Shown piece by piece: positions 24,095 to 32,330 of a DNA stretch of 57,209 bases. The notes beneath the pieces are model-generated. The model did not search any database, was not told the origin of the DNA, and saw only the letters and a program-made list of their open reading frames with translations. The stretch is taken from assembly GCF_017873765.1 (NCBI RefSeq), contig NZ_JAGGKP010000016.1, forward strand, positions 1 through 57,209, read 5' to 3'. Source of the stretch: Paenibacillus sediminis (lineage in GTDB: Bacteria; Bacillota; Bacilli; Paenibacillales; Paenibacillaceae). Each line of letters starts with the position of its first letter. Position 1 is the stretch's first letter. Made by a program: the position numbers and the translations under genes.

Positions 24095-24145
24095 ATGGAA
24101 CTTATTTGTCTTTGTGGTAAAACGAAAGAATACATTCCCCATTGA
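24095..24145 (+). pseudogene. Truncated copy of the YgiT-type zinc protein start
   Basis: ATG 24095 with a GGGGAGGAA ribosome site encodes MELICLCGKTKEYIPH and then stops. It mirrors the start of the gene at 24588 (MECICGKTKEF). It looks like a duplicated gene cut after 16 codons. Confidence 0.5.
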
Positions 24146-24164
24146 TAGGAGAGAGGAGGAAGAT

Positions 24165-24404
24165 ATGCAGTCATATTCAAAAGAGCAACTGGAAAAATTA
24201 ACGGGCTTGAACATACGTTTGATTCAACAGTGGATTGATGAAAACAGATTCATTGGAATTACCCGTGAAAATCAAGACCAAATCAACGATCTGACTCTGG
24301 TATGCTTTGTGACTGGTGCGGTTATGTCGGTCAGTGAGATTAAAGAACTGTATAAAAAGAATCAGGAGCGACTTTTGGGAGGGGAGGGAACATGTTGTGG
24401 TTAA
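24165..24404 (+). CDS. Small MerR-like HTH protein
   Basis: A 79-residue protein with 'YSKEQLEKLTGLNIRLIQQW' and 'IDENRFIGITREN', the pattern of a MerR-type winged helix (helix-turn-helix then wing), then a short charged helix. It lacks the effector and dimerisation parts of full MerR regulators. ATG 24165 has AGAGGAGGAAG upstream. Its end overlaps the next small gene by eight bases. Confidence 0.6.
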   Translation: MQSYSKEQLEKLTGLNIRLIQQWIDENRFIGITRENQDQINDLTLVCFVTGAVMSVSEIKELYKKNQERLLGGEGTCCG

Positions 24405-24555
24405 GGTGAAGAAGGAGGTGCAACCAAAGAGTAAATTTGAGACGAAAATTCCGAAAATGGGAGTTCGAGAATTACAGATGTCTTATCGTGCGATCCGTTC
24501 CTTGAAATTGAATTCACTTATTTTGGAGAATCCATGCAAATGTAAATGCGAATGA
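24397..24555 (+). CDS. Small basic protein with CxCxC tail
   Basis: A 52-residue protein starting at GTG 24397 with GGGAGGGGAGGG upstream. It opens 'VKVKKEVQPKSKFETK', has 'MGVRELQMSYRAIRSL' and ends 'NPCKCKCE'. The pair of small frames at 40370 and 40435 encodes the same pattern ('VRVRRTKPRQYSKYETR', then 'MGQRELELSKKALQLL' and a CCCCC run), which supports it as a real gene. Function unknown; the cysteine tail may bind metal. Confidence 0.55.
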   Translation: MVKVKKEVQPKSKFETKIPKMGVRELQMSYRAIRSLKLNSLILENPCKCKCE

Positions 24556-24587
24556 GGTCAAAGGTAACTAACGGGAGGTATGGTTTA

Positions 24588-25019
24588 ATGGAATGTATTT
24601 GTGGAAAAACAAAAGAGTTCAGAATCGGTTCTAATCAATTTCTCATTAATGAGAAAAAGATCGTTATTCATAACCTTCCGCACTTCTTCTGCTCGCAATG
24701 TAACAAAGAATCGTATGATCCAAAGTTGCCCATTGATGACGCACTGAAATATGCATACGAGAACAATGAAAGTGAATTGGATTTGCAAAGATACTTAGAT
24801 TATGCATCAGCATATGAAAAGGCTTTCGAAATTGGCGTATTAATGGTTGTTAGAAGAATGCTCGACAGCGGAATCAATATTGATGAGGTTGCTAAGCATA
24901 CTATTTATTCTCCAGAGGAGCTGGAACAACTTCTTCAAGACAATGCCGATTTGATAAGAGAAAGAATGCAATGCCATCGACAACGACAACAGAGGGAAGT
25001 TATAGAGAAGAAGGAGTAG
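24588..25019 (+). CDS. YgiT-type zinc-finger protein
   Basis: A 143-residue protein. The N-terminal domain has 'MECICGKTKEF' and 'LPHFFCSQCNKESYDP', a YgiT/MqsA-type zinc finger as found in antitoxins and small regulators. The C-terminal half is helical ('VLMVVRRMLDSGINIDEVAK', 'YSPEELEQLL') and could hold a degenerate HTH. No toxin gene is evident beside it. ATG 24588 has GGGAGG about 12 bases upstream; ATG 24546 is in frame but lies inside the preceding gene. Confidence 0.68.
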   Translation: MECICGKTKEFRIGSNQFLINEKKIVIHNLPHFFCSQCNKESYDPKLPIDDALKYAYENNESELDLQRYLDYASAYEKAFEIGVLMVVRRMLDSGINIDEVAKHTIYSPEELEQLLQDNADLIRERMQCHRQRQQREVIEKKE

Positions 25020-25022
25020 TGA

Positions 25023-25256
25023 TTGATATTGTCGCTAAAAAGAAATCGTGAGATCAGGAACACGAATCGCAAAGACATGAAGATACCCGATATGAGTTTC
25101 TCGGTCTCGAAGGAAAATCAGAGGTTATTGGCGAAGTTAAATGGTAGAGCTAATGATGCTACCAATGTCGATTCTGACATCATCAATAGCTTCGAAATTA
25201 CACCGCTGTTCGGTTCGGCTCGAAGGAAAATCAGAGAATTATTTAAGAAAAGGTAG
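25023..25256 (+). CDS. Small basic hypothetical protein
   Basis: A 77-residue basic protein ('SLKRNREIRNTNRKDMKI' near the start, 'SARRKIRELFKKR' at the end). TTG 25023 is favoured because AAGGAG lies seven bases upstream; TTG 25029 is possible. It starts three bases after the YgiT-type gene, so the two are probably coupled. No domain is recognised. Confidence 0.5.
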   Translation: MILSLKRNREIRNTNRKDMKIPDMSFSVSKENQRLLAKLNGRANDATNVDSDIINSFEITPLFGSARRKIRELFKKR

Positions 25257-25314
25257 ACACTCTTATCCTTGGCGGGGAGCGGTCTGCTTTTTTCTTTATA
25301 AGGAGAGTTAGCTT

Positions 25315-25695
25315 ATGTTCGATGAATACTTGAATTGGTGGCGTGAGAACATCTTCCCAGGAGAATCAATCGGGGAAATCATTGGTGGCATCGATGACTA
25401 CAGGCAGAATCGCTTCATGTGCATGTGGCTTATGAAGAGCAAGGAAGAGTTCTGGAGTTATCATGCGAGAAGAAAAGAACTCGGTCTTGAGCATGTATTT
25501 GACACTATCATCGCCGCTCTTTTTTATGAAACGGGTAAAAAAGAATGGAAGCAAAGATTCATTGATTTGCTAGAAATTACTCCCGATCTACAAGAATCTG
25601 AGGTTTCGGATTACCAAATCAAGGTGTTGCAAAAGGACATGAACTCCTATGAGGTTTTCCGCCGAAAGAAACTTGGAATACCGCTTTATCCGTGA
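25315..25695 (+). CDS. Hypothetical protein
   Basis: A 126-residue tryptophan-rich soluble protein ('YLNWWRENIFPGESIGEIIG', 'FWSYHARRKELGLEHVFDTI'). No domain is recognised. ATG 25315 has AAGGAGAG nine bases upstream. The DUF2442-like gene starts 20 bases downstream. Confidence 0.6.
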   Translation: MFDEYLNWWRENIFPGESIGEIIGGIDDYRQNRFMCMWLMKSKEEFWSYHARRKELGLEHVFDTIIAALFYETGKKEWKQRFIDLLEITPDLQESEVSDYQIKVLQKDMNSYEVFRRKKLGIPLYP

Positions 25696-25715
25696 TTGTC
25701 ATGGAGGGTTTTAGA

Positions 25716-25979
25716 ATGAAAGTAACATCAGTCTATCCGTTTCCATCCTTAGTGTTGATTCTGGAATTTGACCACCTTAATGAATACCGTGTTCTCGATA
25801 TGAAGCGATTTCTGGAAGGAGACACAGGCCTACTGGCTGAAATGAGAGACAATGTTGAGATGTTCATGACGGCGAAAATAGATCCATTCTCATGTTCAGT
25901 ATCGTGGGAAAATGGAGTTGATTTCTACTTGTCTATTCTGATTAAAAAGAGCGAATCACATCACGGTGGCGACTATTAG
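25716..25979 (+). CDS. DUF2442-like small protein
   Basis: An 87-residue protein with 'VTSVYPFPSLVLILEFDHLN', 'YRVLDMKRFLEGDTGLLAEM' and 'SVSWENGVDFYLSIL', the beta-rich pattern of DUF2442 proteins, which often accompany small toxin or antitoxin genes. ATG 25716 has GGAGGG ten bases upstream; earlier in-frame codons overlap the previous gene. Role unknown. Confidence 0.6.
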   Translation: MKVTSVYPFPSLVLILEFDHLNEYRVLDMKRFLEGDTGLLAEMRDNVEMFMTAKIDPFSCSVSWENGVDFYLSILIKKSESHHGGDY

Positions 25980-26498
25980 ATAATCACTCCATGTGGTCGG
26001 ATGGAAGGGTAGTTCATGATGACCTCGAAAGAAAAACGAAAGTGGCGTTTCCTTAAACGAAGTTCAGAGACCAGTTGGACATACGTCTATCGGTCTTTTT
26101 TTTTGCTCCGCAACTTCTTTTCCCATTCCTGGCTGTACTTACTTCATATATTATTTTGAAAGATTTACTGAAAGGTTATGCATGATGTATGAGGTTCATA
26201 TGAACTTAATAAGAATTATTTGGAAAAAGATATATGAAGATGTGCATAACTGTTATGAAGGTTATGTGAACAAGTGTCGTAACTAGTCAACAATCAAGGT
26301 AATAAGCGGTCGAAATTTACATAGAGTTGCAACCTAAACAATATTGGAATTGGTTACGAGTAGTGAAATGAATTTCATTTATAAGGGTTTGGTTTTTGGT
26401 CTGAGTTTCGTAATCAGAAGCATTAGAATTGCTTATAATACAATGTTAATAACAAAAAAGGATTCTCAATTGAGATCAGAAAAAAGGAGTCGACCAAA
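25980..26498 (+). other. Gene-free stretch with terminator and promoter-like sequence
   Basis: A hairpin AGAGACC ... GGTCTTT with nine T (26066-26105) ends the preceding gene group. The rest is AT-rich and holds no supported gene. It contains the upstream region of the XRE regulator, including TTGCTTATAATAC near 26430. Confidence 0.6.
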
Positions 26499-26996
26499 AT
26501 GAATGACGACAATCAGAAGCAGGCACATTTGGATGAGGAAGAATCGGAGAAAGGCAAAGTGATAGAGATCTCGGACAGCTTCGGACAGCTACTTAAACAT
26601 TTTCGGAAAATTCGAAATTATTCGTTAAAAGAATTGGAGGAAATTAGTGGCGTTAGTTCCTCTTACATTTTCAGGATTGAATCGGGGCAAAGAAAATCTG
26701 TATCAATTATAAAGATTTTTCAATTATGCGAGGCACTTGAGGTCTCTTATCACGAGGTTCTTAAAACGGCATTTGATGAAGTAGAAACAGAAAGGAAATC
26801 GGAGAATTCATTGCAAGAATTGATGATCTCCAACGATTTTATGATTGATGGACAACCTGTTAGCAGGAACGCAAAGGAAATACTGGTGAAGATCAATGAA
26901 CAAGTAATTTCTAGCACATGGACAGAACAGACTAAGGTTCGTGAATTGTGCATATTATCCGAGTTGATCGATCAGCTTAAAATTGCAAAATTGTAG
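26499..26996 (+). CDS. XRE-family transcriptional regulator, copy 1
   Basis: A 165-residue protein with an acidic N-terminal tail (1-25), a Cro/C1-type HTH (about 28-85: 'LLKHFRKIRNYSLKELEEIS', 'GVSSSYIFRIESGQRK') and a C-terminal segment with 'FMIDGQPVSRNAKEILVKI'. The C-terminal segment matches 'YLVDGIPATKEIRESLVEI' of the regulator at 48269, so both are from one family. ATG 26499 has AAAGGAG nine bases upstream. Likely an island regulator. Confidence 0.85.
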   Translation: MNDDNQKQAHLDEEESEKGKVIEISDSFGQLLKHFRKIRNYSLKELEEISGVSSSYIFRIESGQRKSVSIIKIFQLCEALEVSYHEVLKTAFDEVETERKSENSLQELMISNDFMIDGQPVSRNAKEILVKINEQVISSTWTEQTKVRELCILSELIDQLKIAKL

Positions 26997-27609
26997 TCAG
27001 ATCGAGGATAAAAGTTTGAGAGGAGAGAATGGGGCAACCCATCTCTTTTAAAAATACGGAGAGGTGAACCAGTACATGAGCATTAACGTATCTGAAACAG
27101 AATCCCACAATTGAAGTGTTATAGCTGGATCAAGTTATAACGAACAAGCATCCTAGGCACGACTGTTGGTAATACAGGACAGAATTACTGGAGAAGGATT
27201 TATGCTGCAAGCAGTTGAATGAATATAAGAATAATTTCAGTTGGAGGGCAGGATGAGTATGTTTATTTGTGACTGTGGTGGTGTACTACTTGTGAAAAGT
27301 ATTGAAGAATATCCTGCTAGAGTAAACTCTACAGAAAAACTGGAATACGAACGTAAATGTACGGTCGAGTGTGTTGATTGTAGAAGTGTTAAAGAAAATC
27401 AGAGATATGACTGAAATACATGAACAAGCGTCAATTGCTGCGGCGAATCATATAGTATTTAGGCAAGCCAGTATCGATTGCAAGTGGAGACGTATTCCTA
27501 ACTAGGGCGAGTTAAGTATAGAGGAATTGTCAGCTTGAATTGGGGAAAGTGTAAAACAATTATTATTTAGTGGGATTGTCAGGGAGCTGTAAATCTCCGA
27601 AAAATACAG
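26997..27609 (+). other. Stretch with only very small or decayed genes
   Basis: Besides the 53-residue gene at 27253, a 12-codon frame at 27076 (GAGAGGTGAAC before it) and a 32-codon frame at 27407-27505 overlapping the stop of the 27253 gene are seen. Their short length and lack of family make them doubtful. The rest shows no gene. Confidence 0.45.
27253..27414 (+). CDS. Small zinc-ribbon-like protein (53 residues)
   Basis: ATG 27253 (or the in-frame ATG 27259, better spaced) follows GGAGGGCAGG. The product starts 'MSMFICDCGGVLLV' and contains 'CTVECVDCRSV', two cysteine pairs that could hold one zinc. Its opening recalls the CICGK start of the YgiT-type protein at 24588. No further domain; function unknown. 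Confidence 0.5.
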   Translation: MSMFICDCGGVLLVKSIEEYPARVNSTEKLEYERKCTVECVDCRSVKENQRYD

Positions 27610-27662
27610 AGGAAAACTCCGCCGCTGGATGCGTAATGCCCAGTTTTCGGAGTTTTCCTTGT
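27610..27662. terminator. Bidirectional terminator before parR
   Basis: AGGAAAACTCCG (27610-27621) pairs perfectly with CGGAGTTTTCCT (27648-27659). T-rich sequence follows on the minus strand, so it can end the parMR message and transcription from the left. Confidence 0.85.
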
Positions 27663-27674
27663 ATAAATTTCGTG

Positions 27675-27950
27675 TTAGAATAACTCATTGATCAACTCTA
27701 CATCTTCAACAGACAGTGAATCTGCTTGGACAGTCGGGTTTAACAACGGCATATTTCCCTGTTCCCTCAAAACCTTTAATACTATCTCTCTGATTTCCTC
27801 ATGTGATCCCGCTGTTTTGTTACCCGTCATGTATGCTTCTACTGCTTTTGCAATGTAATCACTTTTGTTGTTCGGAATACATTGCAAATACTCAAAAACA
27901 TGTAGATATTTGTGTTTGAAAGAGATTGAGAGCCTATTTCGCTTGCCCAT
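27675..27950 (-). CDS. ParR-like partner of the actin-like segregation protein
   Basis: A 91-residue protein starting at ATG 27950 with MGKRNRLSISF. The basic start followed by 'CIPNNKSDYIAKAVEAYMTG' fits a ribbon-helix-helix DNA-binding fold, and the C-terminus is acidic ('LSVEDVELINELF'). It overlaps the 3' end of the ParM-like gene by 17 bases, the usual parMR order. ParR proteins bind the centromere parC and link it to ParM filaments; that role is inferred from context. Confidence 0.75.
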   Translation of the reverse strand: MGKRNRLSISFKHKYLHVFEYLQCIPNNKSDYIAKAVEAYMTGNKTAGSHEEIREIVLKVLREQGNMPLLNPTVQADSLSVEDVELINELF

Positions 27951-28923
27951 ATTTTGTCTCCAATATTTGCAGAAAGCTGTGCGCATTTGCAAATTGAGCA
28001 TCCGATACGAATTCAACGGCGGGGAAATGAGCTAGTAGGAACTCCCTGAGTAGTATACTTCCGCCGCCGACGAATACGACAGCCGTATTGTTTAAAGATA
28101 GCTGTCTGCTTTTGGCATAATTGAAGATCTCCTTAACGTGATCTTGGATAATCCTCTCAATGATCTCCTTACTTTCCTCCTGTTTTACTCCATTAATAAT
28201 CAGATATTTATCCGAAAAAAGCCTCTCAGCATCACTGTCACTAACGGAAGTCCCGAATTTTGTGGTCAAGCTATCTGCAATTTTAGATCGGAGAATGTTA
28301 GTGCCAAGGTCGGCGGTTAACATCCTAGAGTAATTAGGCACAAGGTTGTTGAACTCAAGGTAATTGACATTAAGTGATCCTACATCGATCATTACTGCCT
28401 TCTTTGAGCGATAATCGTTTATTTGTGTTTCCGTATAGACATTACCTAGTCCTTCTGGGAGGAGAAGGAGCTGAGTGATACGGAATACAAAGGCTTTGCC
28501 ATTGACCGATATACCTATTGATTCACCATTGTTGCGGACAAAATCATGATAAGCCTTTTTCTGGGAGTCGTTTTTGTAGAGTAAAAGCGGTATATTCAGC
28601 GCAAGTGTAATGTCAGCAAAGGCGATGGATCGTTTCGTCTTTAGTAGCAGTCTGGTGATAGCAAGATAAATACAAAGTCGATGTTGCTCCGTGTTCTTAC
28701 TCAGATCAAAGTTGAATCTGCTTTCGTCGAGCATGGAACCGATCAAATAGCTCTTTCCTTCGAACTCGACTAAATAGGACCCTGGAGATAGTTCAGCTCC
28801 AAATTCAGCTACCTGTTCTACCCGTGTTGAAAACTTGATCTTTTGAATCACCCCCTCATCCCTAAATACTGCCTTCGTTTGTGATTTGCCGCTGTCCACG
28901 GCATAGAAAAACTTGTTGTTCAT
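27934..28923 (-). CDS. parM: ParM-like actin-family segregation ATPase
   Basis: A 329-residue actin-like ATPase. Phosphate 1 loop 'YAVDSGKSQTKAVF', phosphate 2 'VMIDVGSLNVNYLEF', 'LTADLGTNIL' and the adenosine motif 'VVFVGGGSILLREFL' are in the expected order. ParM/Alp proteins form dynamic filaments that push plasmid copies apart. ATG 28923 has AAAGGGGGC upstream; the longer frame to 28995 runs through the operator region. A ParR-like gene overlaps its end and repeats at 28981-29040 are candidate parC. Confidence 0.85.
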   Translation of the reverse strand: MNNKFFYAVDSGKSQTKAVFRDEGVIQKIKFSTRVEQVAEFGAELSPGSYLVEFEGKSYLIGSMLDESRFNFDLSKNTEQHRLCIYLAITRLLLKTKRSIAFADITLALNIPLLLYKNDSQKKAYHDFVRNNGESIGISVNGKAFVFRITQLLLLPEGLGNVYTETQINDYRSKKAVMIDVGSLNVNYLEFNNLVPNYSRMLTADLGTNILRSKIADSLTTKFGTSVSDSDAERLFSDKYLIINGVKQEESKEIIERIIQDHVKEIFNYAKSRQLSLNNTAVVFVGGGSILLREFLLAHFPAVEFVSDAQFANAHSFLQILETKYGQAK

Positions 28924-28980
28924 TTGTTTTAGCCCCCTTTTGATAGTTTTATAGATTATACTCAAAAGCAGGCGACTTAT

Positions 28981-29040
28981 TCCGACATGTCGCATCTTTT
29001 TGGTCTGAGGATGTCGGACGTTGGGAGGGAGTGTCGCATC
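28981..29040. promoter_or_regulatory. Candidate parC centromere/operator
   Basis: Upstream of parM: TCCGACAT (28981-28988) and its inverted copy ATGTCGGA (29011-29018), a perfect 10 bp palindrome CGACATGTCG (28983-28992), and direct repeats TGTCGCATC (28988-28996 and 29032-29040). A TATAAT box on the minus strand lies at 28955-28960. Repeats ahead of parM are the normal place for parC. Confidence 0.6.
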
Positions 29041-29135
29041 ATTTCAGGGAATTAGAGATTGGGTATTTATCTATCAGAGTGGATTATAGGTTAATGATTG
29101 GGGTTTTGGGGGAGAAGGGATTTTCAAGAAAAACC

Positions 29136-29163
29136 TTGACGGTGGAGGCGGACTTGTTATATT
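29136..29163 (+). promoter_or_regulatory. Promoter of structured RNA 2
   Basis: TTGACG (29136-29141), 16 bases, TATATT (29158-29163). Transcription would begin near 29170, some 60 bases before the conserved RNA core. Confidence 0.65.
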
Positions 29164-29232
29164 ATGATGCTACATTTTATTTAGGCAACATTTCATTTTG
29201 AACATCATTTAGTCAACATATATAAGCCCAAT

Positions 29233-29353
29233 AAGGCTGATTTATTTATTTCAACGTTTTTCATTTACGGTTTTCTCTGAATCCAGGGGAGTAGTCTGCC
29301 CTTGGATAGAAAGCCTTTGATGAACATGTTGAAGTAGTAAATCAGTCTTTTTT
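29233..29353 (+). ncRNA. Candidate structured RNA 2, paralogous to 14058-14199
   Basis: AAGGCTGATTTA...TTCAAC (29233-29255) pairs with GTTGAA...TAAATCAGTCTT (29328-29349), then six T. GGTTTTCT pairs with AGAAAGCC (29269-29276 / 29308-29315), ATCCA with TGGAT (29281-29285 / 29303-29307), and the apex is GGGAGTAGTCTGCCC (29287-29301). Compared with RNA 1 the stems keep pairing although their bases differ, while the apex is nearly unchanged. It lies 130 bases before a complete SF2 helicase gene. Confidence 0.75.
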
Positions 29354-29482
29354 GCTCGTTGAAAACAAAATATCGAATATAGCGGCTCGAACGTTATAGA
29401 ACCGAAAAACTATTTTTGTGTAGTCATTCTCCTAATATGATGATCTCATCACAATTAAATTACGAGAAAAGGGGATGAAGTT

Positions 29483-31210
29483 ATGAAAGAACAGTATTTT
29501 GAGGAGTTAAAAGAACAGATTATCAATCCTGAAAAATGGAGAAAAGATCAATTCGTAGTATTCAATCACGAGGCAGGCACAGGCAAAAGTACAAAGACGT
29601 TCAAAATCCTAGAAGAAATGAAACACGATCCATCCAATAAGGTTCTATATGTACAGCGATTTATAAAGGATGACTTGTTGGATAAAACCGTTGAAGAGAT
29701 TAATCGGAATGCAGGAAAAAGGAAAATAGCATATGGATTTTCTTCGAAAAACACTACGCAGACGCATATAAAGAAGACGTTGCCTGAGTATCAAGTGCTG
29801 TGCATTACTCATAACATGTACATTCAGATTTGCAAAGGAGAGCATCAAGAGTTGATAAAAGATAGGCATACGTTAATCATCGATGAATATCCCGATCTTC
29901 TTGAGAAAATAACAATTTCTAGGGAAGATGCGGCAAGCTTATTGTGGTATAGCTCTGAACCAGAATTCACTGCAATCGGAAAAATAGCGAAAATGCTTCA
30001 AAGCCTAAAAGACCGATACTTAGACGTATCTTGGCTAAATGAGATGATTTGCTTGGATTTGAACAACGGTAAATATGAGGAGTATCGAAGTTCAATCGCA
30101 TCAGCCCTGGCAAACATCTCTGGTAAAAAGGATAAGAAACATAAAGAGGTTCAGCAGATTCTTCGCAAGTGCCAACACCTGTTCACTAATGGTGGTTTTT
30201 TGCATGAAGGCGGTTTTCATACCTTTGATGAAAGTCATCGGTTTGCTATGCTGGAGAATAATATCATTCTTGATGCGAACGGGGGATTCGATTATCGATA
30301 TGCATTAAGTGATCAGTTCGTAGTCAAGCACCAGGAAAAGATGTACGACTATGCAAATCAAACGTTTTATCATGTAAATGTTAAGACAACCAAAACAGCC
30401 TTAAAGAAGGATGTCAACTTCGAACGAGATGCCTTAGTGAAAATATCATTTAGCGGCAAAAGGGGTATCCTTTTTGTAACTCAATTAGACAGTAGGGAGA
30501 GGGTGGGGAACGCAATTTGTCAACATCTCTCTGACTATGGGAATGATATTGCCGAGATTGAAAAAAATCTGAACTGTCAGATCAAGATCGCTCACTTTGG
30601 CAGTATCATTGGTGTCAATGATTATCGTGATTTTGATTGTGTTGTCGTGCTCAAGACACCTAATTATGATTATCTGACCTACGCCCTAACTTACTTATAC
30701 TATAGGACGATGGACAACAATATCATTGAGAATATCGAAATGTACAGACATGAACAAGTAGAGAACATTCGCAAAACCGCCATTGCTGGAGAGATGTACC
30801 AAGCGATTAAGCGAATAAACCGTGATAATAGCCAGAGTGCCGAAATCTATGTATTTAGTGACAGCAAAGAGGTAATTGAGCTTGTTTTGTCGCAATTGCC
30901 GAATATAAAATATTTTGAAAAGACAATGAGCACGGTTAAGCAAGAGGTTTTGACTGATAGTGATAAAGTTAAAGGGGAATCAGATAGCTCTAAATTGCAA
31001 AAAATACTTATTGAGGTGAAAGGAAATGGTGAAAGCTTCATTAAAAAGAAGGAGTTAAGTGACCGACTTGGAAAAAGCATAAAGAACCTCGCTAAATTAC
31101 TAAAAAGAGAGGAGTTATTTCTCAAAACAAACAACATGATAAACACTGGGCAAAAAATAATATTTTTAGATAATACGAATGATTGTGACGACCAGTTCGT
31201 GTCGGCATAA
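29483..31210 (+). CDS. SF2 (DEAD/DEAH-like) helicase with C-terminal winged-helix-like region
   Basis: A 575-residue protein. Walker A 'FNHEAGTGKSTKTFKIL' (about 26-42), Walker B-like 'LIIDEYPDLL', a second RecA-like domain with 'GILFVTQLDSRERVG' and motif VI-like 'QAIKRINRDNSQ'. A C-terminal tail 'KKELSDRLGKSIKNLAKLLK' resembles a winged helix. It likely translocates on nucleic acid. The role could be plasmid-type replication or defence; the sequence alone does not decide. ATG 29483 has AAAGGGGATGAAG upstream. It follows structured RNA 2 and precedes the 77 bp repeat array. Confidence 0.78.
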   Translation: MKEQYFEELKEQIINPEKWRKDQFVVFNHEAGTGKSTKTFKILEEMKHDPSNKVLYVQRFIKDDLLDKTVEEINRNAGKRKIAYGFSSKNTTQTHIKKTLPEYQVLCITHNMYIQICKGEHQELIKDRHTLIIDEYPDLLEKITISREDAASLLWYSSEPEFTAIGKIAKMLQSLKDRYLDVSWLNEMICLDLNNGKYEEYRSSIASALANISGKKDKKHKEVQQILRKCQHLFTNGGFLHEGGFHTFDESHRFAMLENNIILDANGGFDYRYALSDQFVVKHQEKMYDYANQTFYHVNVKTTKTALKKDVNFERDALVKISFSGKRGILFVTQLDSRERVGNAICQHLSDYGNDIAEIEKNLNCQIKIAHFGSIIGVNDYRDFDCVVVLKTPNYDYLTYALTYLYYRTMDNNIIENIEMYRHEQVENIRKTAIAGEMYQAIKRINRDNSQSAEIYVFSDSKEVIELVLSQLPNIKYFEKTMSTVKQEVLTDSDKVKGESDSSKLQKILIEVKGNGESFIKKKELSDRLGKSIKNLAKLLKREELFLKTNNMINTGQKIIFLDNTNDCDDQFVSA

Positions 31211-31216
31211 CGTAAT

Positions 31217-31248
31217 GGAAAGGGTGCTCTGTAGCATCCTTTTTGCTT
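31217..31248 (+). terminator. Terminator after the helicase gene
   Basis: AAAGGGTGCT / AGCATCCTTTTT hairpin with loop CTGT, ending in T-run. Confidence 0.9.
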
Positions 31249-31403
31249 TTCATTTCTGCTGTTAGATTGTAGGTTGTTCGAGTCTTTGTGTCAAAAATGA
31301 GTGAAACTGTTTCATTAATATATCGCTGTTAAGAGTTGGTATGATTGCCATTCAGCAGACTGCGTTAACCGTAACAATATGCAAACCATCATTGTCAACT
31401 TAG

Positions 31404-31950
31404 CAGAACGATGATATTGAATAACCTTTCGCAAGTTCTGACCATACGATAGAAGCAGTACAACAATGAAGGAATTTCCAGTTCAGAACGACTGTGGATA
31501 GCCTTTCTCAAGTTCTGACCATACCGATAGAAGCAGTCTAACTATGAGGAAAATGCCAATTCAGAACGATAGTGAATTGCCTTTCGCAAGTTCTGACCGT
31601 ACCGATAGAAGCAGTACAACAATGAGGAATTGCCAATTCAGAACGACATTGATATGTCTTTGCGAAGTTCTGAACACGCCGAAAGAAGCAGCATAACAAT
31701 CGGGAATTTCCAATTCAGAACGACAGTGATATGTCTTTGCGAAGTTTTGACCATAGCGAAAGAAGCTGCACAACAGTCAGGAATTGCCAACTAAGAACGA
31801 CAGTGAGCTGCCTTTGCGAAGTTCTGAACACGACGATAGAAGCAGCATAACACTGAGGAATTGCCAATTCAGAACGACATTGATATGTCTTTGCGAAGTT
31901 CTGAACACGCCGAAAGAAGCAGCATAACATTGAGGAATTGCCAATATGTT
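31404..31950. repeat. Seven-unit 77-80 bp tandem repeat array
   Basis: Units begin at 31404, 31484, 31562, 31639, 31716, 31793 and 31870, with periods of 80, 78, 77, 77, 77 and 77. Each carries TTCAGAAC and, about 22 bases later, GTTCTGA, an outer inverted repeat. The best units add an inner GACAT-TGAT-ATGTC hairpin. Each ends with GAAGCAG, a purine-rich stretch and GAATTGCCAATTC. The last units are the most alike, so the array grew by recent duplication. No coding frame explains it. It may be an iteron/centromere array or an array of hairpin RNAs. Confidence 0.88.
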
Positions 31951-32330
31951 TTTGCAATGCTACATCCCTAACTGCCGATGTAACTGTTACTAATGGCGAT
32001 AAATCGTCAAACTTACTAAAAGTCGTACTGTTTTATTAGAAATACTATATATAAGAGAAGCAGTACGACTTTCTCTTCGTTCTTAAAAGACGAACAACCA
32101 TTACGACTTTTGCCCTTTCCCCAGCGAAATATGAGATTACCCATAATATAAAGAATTCCCTTGTGACATATAGACATAAACGAAGCGACGTTCCGATGTT
32201 TTAACTAGGAGCGGCTGTGGTGAAAGTGGTTCGTCAGTTAGTACGACATGGTAGAACCGTTTTTCGCCCACAATAAGCTTGCCAATCAGTAAAATGAGAA
32301 TATAAAAACAAACTTGAGGAGGAATGACAC
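31951..32330. other. Gene-free stretch with a long inverted repeat
   Basis: AAAAGTCGTACTG (32018-32030) and CAGTACGACTTT (32061-32072) can pair over 12 bases and are followed by TCTCTTCG. The right arm GAAGCAGTACGAC recalls GAAGCAGTACAAC in repeat units 1 and 3. A further GTCGTACTAACTGACGAACC segment lies on the minus strand near 32230. No gene seen. Confidence 0.55.

Noticed and set aside
31404..31950. CRISPR array
   Set aside because: The repeats are contiguous 77-80 bp units without unique spacers, and no cas genes are in the window.
31561..31957. Minus-strand proteins across the repeat array
   Set aside because: The frames arise from the repeated DNA unit and do not stay open through the whole array. 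No ribosome sites.
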